DNA of 8,369 nt from an uncultured Prevotella sp. (GCA_934230685.1 CAKQFF010000081.1:1-8369), one strand, 5' to 3'. Positions 1 through 7,120 are shown, counted from the first letter of the stretch. Made by a program: numbers and translations. Notes: a model not told the origin generated them from the letters alone.

Positions 1-1538
1 CTTACACACAGGACGACGAGACACGCTCACTATCGCAGACACAGAGCATATTTGCCACACATCTGAAAGGAACGCACCATCTGACGAAAGACTTCACTGT
101 GGACTGGGCAGGCATATTCTCGCAAGCAAAGGCTGAGGACCCCGACCGCGTGTATCTCAGTTTGACTAATACCGTTCAGGCTAAAGACGGAGTGGATGGA
201 TCGTTGTGGACGGCAGACAAGAACATAATAAAGACTCTGCCCAAGAGTATGGAGCGCCGCTTTCAGCACAATACCGACAAGGACTGGGCAGGATACGTGA
301 ACCTTTCCTACGACTCGCATTTCGCACATGAGATAGATGCCCTGTGGAAAGCAGGAGCGCAATACCGTCGCAAGGAGCGCGGCAACCGCTACTACTCGTA
401 TATATTCAATCCTGCTGACATATCGCAGAAACTCGACGGAAACGGTTTTGAGCAGTTTGCCTCAATCGACTGGACATGCAAGACTCCTTATTCGCAGGCC
501 TCACAGCTCAACTACGACTCGAAGGAACATATAGGCGCGGCATACGTGATGACTACCGTGAAGACTCCTTGGGGCGAGTTGAATGCAGGCGTGCGCGCGG
601 AACATACCAACCAGATATACACTATGCTGCAGAAGTTTCGCAACATGGGACAGGTGGGCGAGCAGAGCTACTGGGACTGGTTGCCATCGGCATCAGTAAA
701 GTGGACTCCCACAAAGAAGATGAATGTGCGCCTGTCTTACTATCGTTCTATAAACCGTCCGGGATTCTATGAGATAGTGCCTTACCAGATAATGGGTGAG
801 GAGTATCAGGAGAAAGGTAATCCTAACCTAAAGCGAGCAAGGATAGACAATGTGGACTTGCGTTGGGAGTGGTTCCCCTCGGCTACAGAACAGGTGCTCG
901 CAGGTGTGTTCTACAAATATCTGCAAGACCCTATCGAGCAGGTGTTTGTGACATCCGACGGAAAGATAGGCAGTGGAGCTGACGCATACTATATGCCCGA
1001 CAACCTCGGCAATGCCAAGAACTATGGTTTTGAGATTGACGTGGTGAAGTATATACGCCACTTCGGAATAAAGGCCAACTATACCTACACCCACTCGTCG
1101 ATAACCACAACAAAGCGTGAGTATAACGTGGGCAGCGCGGAGTATAAGACAGGAGTGACACAGACACGTCCGCTTGTGAATCAGGCTCCACATACAGCCA
1201 ACCTCTCACTGCTGTACAAGGACACCAACTATGGATGGAACGCCCAGCTTGCAGCATCGTATACGGGCACAAAGCTTGCGCTTGTGTCTCCTTTCAAGGA
1301 TGCCGACCAGTGGGACAAGGCAATGTTTGGGCTTGACTTCAGCATGGAGAAGAAATTCCCCTGCGGAGTGTCGCTGTTCCTTAAAGCAAACAATCTGCTC
1401 GACGCAAAGCGCGAGCGCTACTTGAAGACAGTGAACCAGAGCAACCTGGAATATGAGGGACAGCGCAAGGACAAGACCGTTGTGGGAACTTATCAGTATG
1501 GTAGAACATTCCTTTTGGGATTGAGAGTAAAGATATAA
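1..1538 (+). CDS. TonB-dependent outer-membrane receptor, C-terminal barrel part (5' end outside window)
   Basis: The reading frame is open from base 3 to the TAA at 1536-1538, giving 511 visible residues. No start is needed inside the window: the GTG at 99 is only an internal valine codon, and the 32 codons before it read as barrel sequence too. The visible part looks like the beta-barrel of a Bacteroidetes TonB-dependent receptor. It has alternating polar/hydrophobic strands rich in Tyr and Trp. It also has the family-typical RPGFYEIVPY segment (about 756-785), followed by GNPNLKRARIDNVDLRWEW (about 816-872). Later come an APHTANLSLLY strand, a 'KANNLLD' segment and a last strand ending GRTFLLGLRVKI at the extreme C-terminus. 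The plug domain, TonB box and any carboxypeptidase-like N-terminal domain would lie upstream. Such receptors import a ligand across the outer membrane using TonB energy; the substrate is not visible here. It is followed after 6 bases by a lipoprotein gene, so the two are probably co-transcribed. No SusD-type partner is seen. Confidence 0.88.
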   Translation, partial: YTQDDETRSLSQTQSIFATHLKGTHHLTKDFTVDWAGIFSQAKAEDPDRVYLSLTNTVQAKDGVDGSLWTADKNIIKTLPKSMERRFQHNTDKDWAGYVNLSYDSHFAHEIDALWKAGAQYRRKERGNRYYSYIFNPADISQKLDGNGFEQFASIDWTCKTPYSQASQLNYDSKEHIGAAYVMTTVKTPWGELNAGVRAEHTNQIYTMLQKFRNMGQVGEQSYWDWLPSASVKWTPTKKMNVRLSYYRSINRPGFYEIVPYQIMGEEYQEKGNPNLKRARIDNVDLRWEWFPSATEQVLAGVFYKYLQDPIEQVFVTSDGKIGSGADAYYMPDNLGNAKNYGFEIDVVKYIRHFGIKANYTYTHSSITTTKREYNVGSAEYKTGVTQTRPLVNQAPHTANLSLLYKDTNYGWNAQLAASYTGTKLALVSPFKDADQWDKAMFGLDFSMEKKFPCGVSLFLKANNLLDAKRERYLKTVNQSNLEYEGQRKDKTVVGTYQYGRTFLLGLRVKI

Positions 1539-1544
1539 AAGACA

Positions 1545-2927
1545 ATGAAACCAATAAACAAATTCGCCTGTATGCTTGCTGTGGCAGCAACAGCCTTTGT
1601 CGCTTCTTCATGCGAGAACGACAACATTAATCCTTATGAGTATAATAACAATGGTGGTGGCAACGAGAACCAGGGTTCTACCGAGGTGCTTAAGACTGCG
1701 GTTGCCGAATATCCTGTAGGTTCATTGGTGTGGACAAAGGACACAACGCTCACGGAAAGCGTGGAGATACCCGTGGGAACATCATTATATATAGAGCCGG
1801 GAGTGACAGTGACGTGTAAGTCGGGCGTGCAGGTGCCAATAGAGATTGTGGTGCTTGGCAACCTATACTGCATGGGAACAGCCGAGCATCCGGTGACCTT
1901 CACCTCAGACACCAAGAAGCCAGAGGACTGGGGAGGCATAATATGCGGCTACAACAGCGAGGAGGTGGTGCTCAATCATGTGGACTTGGCTTATGCGGGA
2001 GCTACGCCAACAGAGTCGTCGGCATCATTCCAAAACAAGCTCTTTAAGACAACCATCGACGGAGGTGTGCCGGCTTTCCACTTCTGCAATGTGAATGGCA
2101 AGTTTGTTATGGCAAACAGTTTCCTGCACGACAACTACAACGACCAGACCTATTTCACAGGTGGTCAGGGCGTGATATACAACTGTATATTTGCTGACAG
2201 CGGAAATGCTGCTGACGGTGGCGAGGCTATCAACGTGAAGTCGGGATGCAAGCTCGACATTGCCAACAACATCATATACAATGCATGCACTAATGCCTTC
2301 AAGCTGTCGAATGCGGGCAACAGTGAGGTAGTGCCCTTGACAGAGCTTACAGCCTACAACAACACTATCGTGAACTGTGGATGGCGACGCTCAAAGAACA
2401 AGAAGGGAGGATGCATTTGGCTGGAGAAGGCCATTGCCCCGACATTCGTGAACAACCTTGTATATGACTGCCGCTATGGAATGAAGCAGCCAAAGAAAGA
2501 CGGTGCCGACCTTGAGCACTCGGTTGTGGCTCCAAACTATTATTACGCATCAACAGAGACAGGCGTGAAGCAGATGGCGAAGGATGCCGACCTGATAATA
2601 TGGAACGACAACGACATCAAGAGTAGTGTGGCAGGACAGCTCGATCCTATGTTCAAGAACTTCAAACAGAGCGACAAGATGAACGTGAACTGTGAGGTGG
2701 ACGATGTGGAACAGGGAGCACCATTAGCCTTTGATAGCTCATGGAACTTCAATCTTCAGACTGGTAGTCCGGCTCTTTCGGGTGGAGTGGCTGATGTGCA
2801 GCGTGTGTTCCCAACGGGTTTGGCCTTCTTTGGAATGAAGAAGGTGATGTTTCTGGATAGCAATAATGACCAGAACTATTACTTTACGGCACCGATAGCG
2901 ACAGCAAGATTCGGTGCAAGAATGTAA
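1545..2927 (+). CDS. Lipoprotein with predicted right-handed parallel beta-helix, partner of the upstream receptor
   Basis: A 460-residue protein. It begins with a lipoprotein signal peptide: Lys2 and Lys6, a hydrophobic core, then the lipobox V-A-S-S-C with Cys23 as the predicted lipidated residue. After the Cys comes acidic, Asn/Gly-rich linker sequence (about 24-47) that would hold the domain away from the membrane. From about residue 55 there is a stretch of the form 'titesVeIPvGTsLyIEPGVTV...VLGNLYCMGTAEHPVTFTSD', then DWGGIICG and repeated N-rich short strands such as NNIIYNAC, YNNTIVNCG and VNNLVYDC. This is the pattern of coiled right-handed beta-helices (pectate-lyase-like fold). I see no clear pectate-lyase catalytic set, so a binding role is as likely as an enzymatic one. 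The C-terminus has the 'LQTGSPAL' motif often seen at the end of such domains, and no type IX secretion tail is evident. The start is 6 bases after the receptor stop with no real Shine-Dalgarno. Its position suggests a surface protein that captures ligand for the receptor; that role is inference. Confidence 0.85.
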   Translation: MKPINKFACMLAVAATAFVASSCENDNINPYEYNNNGGGNENQGSTEVLKTAVAEYPVGSLVWTKDTTLTESVEIPVGTSLYIEPGVTVTCKSGVQVPIEIVVLGNLYCMGTAEHPVTFTSDTKKPEDWGGIICGYNSEEVVLNHVDLAYAGATPTESSASFQNKLFKTTIDGGVPAFHFCNVNGKFVMANSFLHDNYNDQTYFTGGQGVIYNCIFADSGNAADGGEAINVKSGCKLDIANNIIYNACTNAFKLSNAGNSEVVPLTELTAYNNTIVNCGWRRSKNKKGGCIWLEKAIAPTFVNNLVYDCRYGMKQPKKDGADLEHSVVAPNYYYASTETGVKQMAKDADLIIWNDNDIKSSVAGQLDPMFKNFKQSDKMNVNCEVDDVEQGAPLAFDSSWNFNLQTGSPALSGGVADVQRVFPTGLAFFGMKKVMFLDSNNDQNYYFTAPIATARFGARM

Positions 2928-2931
2928 GAAG

Positions 2932-3076
2932 TTGAACTTCCGAAAGCTTAGAAGTTAAAGGAGTTAAGAAGTTAGGCCATTTGTCTTTTTATGAATATAA
3001 AGTCAGTAAAAAGACAAATGGCCTAACTTCTTAACTCCCTTAACCTTTGAATACTCTGAACTTGCGAAAGTTCAGT
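2932..3076. repeat. Nested long inverted repeat between convergent genes (repetitive extragenic element or terminator)
   Basis: The core arms are 2954-2991 and 3007-3044. They pair at 37 of 38 positions (only 2959/3039 mismatched) around a 15-base loop. The arms contain units of the type GAGTTAAGAAGTTA followed by GGCCATTTGTCTTTTT. Outside the core the symmetry continues imperfectly: 2933-2950 resembles the reverse complement of 3058-3075, each side carrying a small hairpin around CTTnCGAAAG. There is a 3-base gap on the left and an 11-base gap on the right between core and outer hairpin. The repeat fills almost all the space between the lipoprotein stop and the uvrB stop. GAAGTTAA-type intergenic repeats are, from memory, common in Bacteroidales genomes. 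It could be a miniature mobile element, a repetitive extragenic palindrome, or a hairpin that ends or protects both convergent transcripts. Confidence 0.85.
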
Positions 3077-3082
3077 TGTTTG
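3056..3082 (+). terminator. Small hairpin with GNRA-type loop and T-rich tail, probable terminator of the lipoprotein operon
   Basis: A perfect 8-bp stem, CTGAACTT / AAGTTCAG (3056-3063 and 3068-3075), closes a GCGA tetraloop on the + strand. A T-rich run, TTGTTTG, follows. The T run is interrupted, so this is a weaker intrinsic terminator than a canonical one. On the minus strand the tail is not T-rich, so uvrB transcripts would rely on the larger hairpin at 2954-3044. That larger hairpin lacks a T tract on either side. Confidence 0.45.
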
Positions 3083-3083
3083 A

Positions 3084-5156
3084 TTATTCCTCAAGCAACG
3101 ACTGCAGTCTGACGATTTCGTCGCGGTATTGTGCCGCTTGCAGGAAGTCGAGATTCTTTGCAGCAGCCTTCATCAGTTCTGTTGTGTCGGCAATGCTCTT
3201 TTCAAGTTGTTTCTTTGTCATGCGTTTCACAACAGGGTCGGCGGCATAAGCGTAGCCATCGGGTTCGATATATGGCTGGTATTTCTTCTTTGATGGGGCG
3301 TCGGCAGGTCCAGTCTTGCCAATAGACACGTTGCTATTGGCTTTTTCGTTTCCTGAAGACATAGACGACATAAGGGCATCCTTGATGTCCTTGCGTATTT
3401 GTTGAGGCGTGATGCCGTGGTCTTGGTTGTATTTGAGCTGAATCTGACGTCGGCGTGCCGTCTCGTCGATAGTCTTCTGCATACTGTCGGTGATATTGTC
3501 GGCATACATAATAACCTTGCCGTTGACGTTTCGGGCAGCACGTCCTGCGGTCTGAGTGAGAGAACGGTGGCTGCGAAGAAATCCCTCCTTGTCGGCATCG
3601 AGTATAGCCACAAGCGAAACCTCAGGCAAGTCGAGGCCCTCGCGCAGGAGATTGACACCTACAAGCACGTCGTAGAGTCCTGCACGCAGGTCGTTCATTA
3701 TCTGCACACGGTCGAGAGTGGCCACATCACTATGTATGTAGTTGGCGCGTATGTCGTGGTTGAGCAGATATTCTGTTAGCTCCTCTGCCATGCGCTTGGT
3801 GAGAGTGGTGACAAGCACACGCTCCTCACGCTCACGGCGTTGCAGGATTTCTTCAAGCAGATCATCGATTTGGTTTTCTGTAGGACGCACTTCGATGATG
3901 GGGTCTAGAAGTCCTGTAGGTCGGATTATCTGTTCAACGATGATGCCGTTGGACTGTTGAAGTTCGAAGTCGGCAGGTGTTGCAGATACATACACCACCT
4001 GATTAGTCATCTCCATAAACTCTTCAAACCGCAATGGACGGTTGTCGAAAGCCGCAGGCAGACGGAAACCATACTCCACAAGATTTTGCTTGCGGGCACG
4101 GTCGCCACCATACATGGCACTGATCTGAGGCACACTGACATGGCTCTCGTCGATAAACATGAGGTAGTCCTTCGGGAAGAAGTCGAGCAGACAGTAAGGA
4201 CGCTGTCCGGCTTCACGTCCGTCGAAATAGCGCGAATAGTTTTCTATGCCCGAACAGTGGCCAAGTTCCTTGATCATCTCCATGTCGTATTCCACGCGCT
4301 CCTTGATTCTTTGTGCGCGGATATGGTCGCCAAGACTCTCGAAGTAGTCAACCTGTTTGGTCAAGTCGTCCTGTATGAGGCGTATGGCCGACTCGGTCTG
4401 CTCCTTGGAGGTGACAAAGAGATTGGCAGGATAAACCTGGTATTCGTCGAACGAGGCAATGCGCTGACAGGTGAGGCTGTCGAGTTCTTCAATGGAGTCG
4501 ATCTCGTCGTCCCACCAAGTGATGCGCAGCAGATTGTCGCTATAAGCCATCCATACGTCAACGGTGTCGCCCTTAACTCTGAAGTTGCCACGTTTCAGTT
4601 CGATGTCGTTGCGAAGATAAAGAGCGTCGACAAGTTTTCTTAGAAACTCGTTGCGGTCGAGAGTCTGTCCGCGCTTAATGCCTATGATGCTGTTGGCCAT
4701 GGCAGTAGGTCCGCCCATACCGTAGATGCACGACACGGAAGACACAACAATCACATCCTTCCTGCCCGACAGAAGCGAGGTGACAGCCGACAGACGCAAT
4801 TTGTCGATATCCTCGTTGATGGCAAGGTCTTTCTCGATATAAGTGTCGGAAGAGGGGAGGTAGGCCTCGGGCTGATAATAGTCGTAGTAGGAGACATAGT
4901 ACTCCACCGCATTGTTGGGGAAGAAACTCTTCATCTCCTCGTAGAGCTGAGCGGCAAGAGTCTTGTTGTGGCTGAGAATGAGAGTGGGGCGTCCGATATT
5001 GGCAATGACATTAGCCATGGTGAATGTCTTGCCCGAGCCAGTGACACCGAGCAACACTTGGGCCTCTTCACCCTGAAGAATGCCGTCGGTCAGCTGTTGT
5101 ATAGCTTGTGGCTGGTCGCCCGTGGGCGAGAAGCGCGAAGTGATTTTGAAATCCAT
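3084..5156 (-). CDS. uvrB: UvrB, helicase/damage-verification subunit of the UvrABC excinuclease
   Basis: A 690-residue protein, full length for the family (E. coli is 673). UvrB receives DNA from UvrA, opens the helix around the lesion with its beta-hairpin, and recruits UvrC for dual incision in nucleotide excision repair; it acts in the cytoplasm. Visible motifs in order: N-terminal FSPTGDQPQAI (9-19), Walker A GVTGSGKT (37-44), and the Tyr-rich beta-hairpin region beginning YYVSYYDYYQPEAYLP (86-101). Then come the Walker B-like box DESH (336-339), a VYVSATP helicase motif, LLREGLDLPEVSLVAILDAD, and QTAGRAARNVNGKV (helicase motif VI). The C-terminal UVR helix pair that contacts UvrC spans about 646-690. 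A Ser/Asn/Lys-rich linker (roughly 595-645) joins helicase and UVR domain. The ATG at 5156 is supported by an AAAAGG sequence 8 bases upstream and a promoter just behind it. The gene stands alone, convergent with the lipoprotein gene and divergent from bamD. No key residue is missing. Confidence 0.98.
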   Translation of the reverse strand: MDFKITSRFSPTGDQPQAIQQLTDGILQGEEAQVLLGVTGSGKTFTMANVIANIGRPTLILSHNKTLAAQLYEEMKSFFPNNAVEYYVSYYDYYQPEAYLPSSDTYIEKDLAINEDIDKLRLSAVTSLLSGRKDVIVVSSVSCIYGMGGPTAMANSIIGIKRGQTLDRNEFLRKLVDALYLRNDIELKRGNFRVKGDTVDVWMAYSDNLLRITWWDDEIDSIEELDSLTCQRIASFDEYQVYPANLFVTSKEQTESAIRLIQDDLTKQVDYFESLGDHIRAQRIKERVEYDMEMIKELGHCSGIENYSRYFDGREAGQRPYCLLDFFPKDYLMFIDESHVSVPQISAMYGGDRARKQNLVEYGFRLPAAFDNRPLRFEEFMEMTNQVVYVSATPADFELQQSNGIIVEQIIRPTGLLDPIIEVRPTENQIDDLLEEILQRREREERVLVTTLTKRMAEELTEYLLNHDIRANYIHSDVATLDRVQIMNDLRAGLYDVLVGVNLLREGLDLPEVSLVAILDADKEGFLRSHRSLTQTAGRAARNVNGKVIMYADNITDSMQKTIDETARRRQIQLKYNQDHGITPQQIRKDIKDALMSSMSSGNEKANSNVSIGKTGPADAPSKKKYQPYIEPDGYAYAADPVVKRMTKKQLEKSIADTTELMKAAAKNLDFLQAAQYRDEIVRLQSLLEE

Positions 5157-5176
5157 ATTATAGCCTTTTAATCATA

Positions 5177-5207
5177 CAAAAATACTAAAAACTGCGAAAA
5201 CAGACAA
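5177..5207 (-). promoter_or_regulatory. uvrB promoter, Bacteroidetes type
   Basis: Read on the minus strand, TATTTTTG at 5184-5177 fits the -7 consensus TAnnTTTG. A TTG at 5207-5205 lies 20 bases upstream as a partial -33 box. The predicted start falls near 5170, giving a very short leader of roughly 13 bases that includes AAAAGG. I see no LexA-type operator. Confidence 0.6.
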
Positions 5208-5256
5208 GCATAGACCATGTTTTAGCGTGAATATTTTATAAAAACGGCCACATTAC

Positions 5257-5287
5257 TTTGTAAATAGATGAATAATGTGTATTTTTG
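5257..5287 (+). promoter_or_regulatory. bamD operon promoter, Bacteroidetes type
   Basis: TTTG at 5257-5260, a 19-base spacer, then TATTTTTG at 5280-5287: both boxes and the spacing match the Bacteroidetes primary-sigma consensus. The -7 box overlaps an in-frame upstream ATG at 5275, which argues that this ATG is not the bamD start. The expected transcript starts near 5294, leaving a leader of about 17 bases, A-rich and without a strong Shine-Dalgarno. The -7 box is identical to that of uvrB, on the opposite strand. Confidence 0.75.
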
Positions 5288-5310
5288 CAGTTCAAAATAA
5301 ATATCGAGTT

Positions 5311-6135
5311 ATGAAGAATTACATCACAGTAGCAATTCTTGCGGCACTGCTCCTTACGAGTTGTGCCAACGAATTCAACAAGGTATACAAGACAAGCGAC
5401 TATTCCTATAAGTATGAATATGCCAAGGAATGCTATGCACAGGGCAAATATGTGCGTACCTCGACATTGTTGCAGGGTCTCGTTACCATGCAGAAAGGCA
5501 CCGACAACGCTCAAGAGAGTCTGTATATGCTTGGCATGGCCGAGTATAACAGCAAGGAATACGACGGAGCCGCTGCTACATTCAAGAAATATTTTGCAAG
5601 CTACCCGAAAGGCACATACGCCGAGAACGCAGAGTTTTATGTGGGCATGAGCCTTTACAACCTCACTCCGGAGCCACGTCTTGACCAGTCGCAGACTGTG
5701 AATGCAATTTCTGCCTTCCAGGATTATCTCGACCTCTTCCCGGATGGAAGCCGTCGTGCTGAGGCACAGCAGCGTCTGTTTGAGTTGCAGGACAAGCTTG
5801 TGCAGAAGGAACTGCATTCGGCTCAGCTCTACTATGACCTCGGCCAGTATTTCGGCAACTGCACATACGGAGGCAACAACTACGAGGCTTGCATCATTAC
5901 AGCACAGAACGCATTGAAGGATTTCCCTTATTCTAAGCTGCGCGAGAAATTTGCTCTGCTTGTGATGAAGAGCAAGTTTGAGTTGGCTCAGCAGAGTGTG
6001 GAGGAGAAGAAGCTTGAGCGTTTTCAGGACGCCGAGGATGAGTGCTATGGATTCCTCAACGAGTATCCCGACTCAAAGGACAAGGTGATGGCCGAGAAGT
6101 TCATCAACAAGTGCAAGGAATACACCAAGGACTGA
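5311..6135 (+). CDS. bamD: BamD, outer-membrane protein assembly lipoprotein (TPR)
   Basis: A 274-residue lipoprotein that, with BamA, folds and inserts beta-barrel proteins into the outer membrane; it faces the periplasm. I start it at ATG 5311. The protein then begins MKNYITVAILAALLLTSC with lipobox L-T-S-C and predicted lipidated Cys18. The longer in-frame start at 5275 lies inside the promoter and would place 12 extra residues before the signal. The mature part is helical tetratricopeptide-type sequence: YEYAKECYAQGKY, SLYMLGMAEYNSKEYDGAAATF, KGTYAENAEFYVGMSLY, then NAISAFQDYLDLFPDGSRR. Later helices include LYYDLGQYF, ACIITAQNALKDFPYSKLREK, and a C-terminal CYGFLNEYPDSKDKVMAEKF. Family length is about 240-290. 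It heads an operon with the omega subunit gene and DUF4293; the 49-base gap to the next gene is A-rich. Confidence 0.93.
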   Translation: MKNYITVAILAALLLTSCANEFNKVYKTSDYSYKYEYAKECYAQGKYVRTSTLLQGLVTMQKGTDNAQESLYMLGMAEYNSKEYDGAAATFKKYFASYPKGTYAENAEFYVGMSLYNLTPEPRLDQSQTVNAISAFQDYLDLFPDGSRRAEAQQRLFELQDKLVQKELHSAQLYYDLGQYFGNCTYGGNNYEACIITAQNALKDFPYSKLREKFALLVMKSKFELAQQSVEEKKLERFQDAEDECYGFLNEYPDSKDKVMAEKFINKCKEYTKD

Positions 6136-6184
6136 TTTGTAGAGAATAAATAAACATTAATCAATAAACATAAACATTAAATTA

Positions 6185-6529
6185 ATGGATTACAAAAAAT
6201 CAAAAGCTCCCGTCAACACCGTCACACGCAACATCATGGATTTGTGCGACGAGACAGGAAACATCTATGAGAGTGTTGCTATCATCGCTAAGCGTGCAAA
6301 CCAGATTGCCGTAGAGATTAAGCAGGACCTCAACAAGAAGCTTGCCGAGTTCGCTTCATACAACGACTCGCTTGAGGAGGTGTTCGAGAACCGTGAGCAG
6401 ATTGAAATCTCACGCTACTACGAGAAACTCCCGAAGCCAACACTTCTTGCTACACAGGAGTTTGTTGAGGGTAATGTATACTACCGCGATCCCTCACAGG
6501 ACAACAGCAAGGAACAGGAAGAGGCTTAA
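6185..6529 (+). CDS. rpoZ: RNA polymerase omega subunit, Bacteroidetes form
   Basis: A 114-residue acidic, cytoplasmic protein. Its core, TVTRNIMDLCDETGNIYESV then AIIAKRANQIAVEIKQDLNKK, fits the RpoZ/Rpb6 family: an N-terminal Thr-Arg element followed by the conserved 'AKRANQI' helix. Omega binds the beta-prime subunit and helps RNA polymerase assembly. The tail (about 60-114), with PKPTLLATQEFVEGNVYYRDP and an acidic Gln/Glu-rich end, is an extension I associate with Bacteroidetes omega proteins rather than the 91-residue E. coli form. The start at 6185 follows an A-rich, SD-less leader (6136-6184) with an exact 11-base direct repeat, ATAAACATTAA, at 6150-6160 and 6170-6180. Its position after bamD is, from general knowledge, the usual order in this phylum. 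Confidence 0.85.
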   Translation: MDYKKSKAPVNTVTRNIMDLCDETGNIYESVAIIAKRANQIAVEIKQDLNKKLAEFASYNDSLEEVFENREQIEISRYYEKLPKPTLLATQEFVEGNVYYRDPSQDNSKEQEEA

Positions 6530-6545
6530 TCAAGGTATATAAGTT

Positions 6546-6998
6546 ATGATACAGCGCAAGCAATCTGTCTTCTTGCTTATCGCCTTCATCGTCTCGCTGG
6601 TATGTCTGTGTATGCCGCTTGGCAGCTTTGAGCCACAGGCGATGGGCGTGGATTTCAAGATGTACAACCTCATGGTGGTGCTCGGCAGTGGTGCCGACTA
6701 CTCGGTGTGCGGTCTATTCGGACTTCTCGTGATAAGCAGTGTGCTGAGTCTTGCCATCATATTCCTCTACAAGAACCGTCCGTTGCAGAGCCGTATGTGT
6801 CTATGCAACCTGTTTTTGCTCTTGGCGTGGTATGTGGTGTTCGGTGCAATGACACGCAATGTGATATCAGCCGACACAACTTTCCATATCTCGTTCGCAG
6901 CATGTCTGCCAGCTGTGGCATTGATACTCGTGTTTATGGCACGTGTGGCGATAATAAAGGATGAGAAGATGGTTAGGGCTTCTGAAAGAATAAGATAG
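6546..6998 (+). CDS. DUF4293 four-helix membrane protein
   Basis: A 150-residue inner-membrane protein of unknown function. Four hydrophobic segments are visible, at about residues 8-26, 54-75, 84-102 and 115-137. The first is preceded by a basic MIQRKQ N-terminus; MIQRxQ followed by a helix is characteristic of DUF4293. A short extracytoplasmic loop (27-53) contains FEPQAMGVDF. The C-terminal tail IIKDEKMVRASERIR is the strongly conserved family signature, rich in charge and probably cytoplasmic. The start lies 16 bases after the omega stop, so it is co-transcribed with bamD and rpoZ. The fixed neighbourhood suggests a link to the cell envelope or to RNA polymerase levels, but nothing in the protein shows which. 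Confidence 0.85.
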   Translation: MIQRKQSVFLLIAFIVSLVCLCMPLGSFEPQAMGVDFKMYNLMVVLGSGADYSVCGLFGLLVISSVLSLAIIFLYKNRPLQSRMCLCNLFLLLAWYVVFGAMTRNVISADTTFHISFAACLPAVALILVFMARVAIIKDEKMVRASERIR

Positions 6999-7054
6999 CA
7001 TATAATACATTATTATATAATATATATACCTTAATATATATAGGGTAGGAGAGG

Positions 7055-7120
7055 GATGTCCTCGTTTCATGGTGTAAGTGGTAATCGCTTAGGAAGCCAG
7101 GAACGAGGACATCTTTTTTT
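7055..7120 (+). terminator. Complex intrinsic terminator of the bamD-rpoZ-DUF4293 operon
   Basis: A perfect 12-bp stem, GATGTCCTCGTT (7055-7066) with AACGAGGACATC (7102-7113), is followed directly by seven T. The 35-base loop is itself structured: AAGTG/CGCTT (7076-7080 and 7086-7090, one G-U pair) can form an inner hairpin, and partial pairing of TGG with CCA lies between. It sits 56 bases after the DUF4293 stop, behind a 42-base tract (7001-7042) with only three non-A/T bases. The function as terminator is well supported; the large structured loop is unusual. Confidence 0.85.

Noticed and set aside
99..101. GTG at 99 as the start of the receptor gene
   Set aside because: The same frame is open back to the window edge and encodes barrel-like sequence. 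A start here would lack a signal peptide, so the gene is cut by the window rather than truncated.
2954..3044. CRISPR-like or attachment-site reading of the inverted repeat
   Set aside because: There is only one pair of arms, in inverted orientation, without regularly spaced direct repeats, spacers, cas genes or an integrase nearby.
3957..4643. A 228-codon + strand open frame antisense to uvrB
   Set aside because: It lies wholly inside uvrB, whose protein is full length and conserved. The antisense frame has no recognisable domain and no promoter, and such shadows are expected in codon-biased genes.
5236..5817. A 193-codon minus-strand frame across the bamD promoter and gene
   Set aside because: It overlaps bamD in antisense, crosses its promoter and shows no family resemblance; taken as a shadow of bamD codon use.
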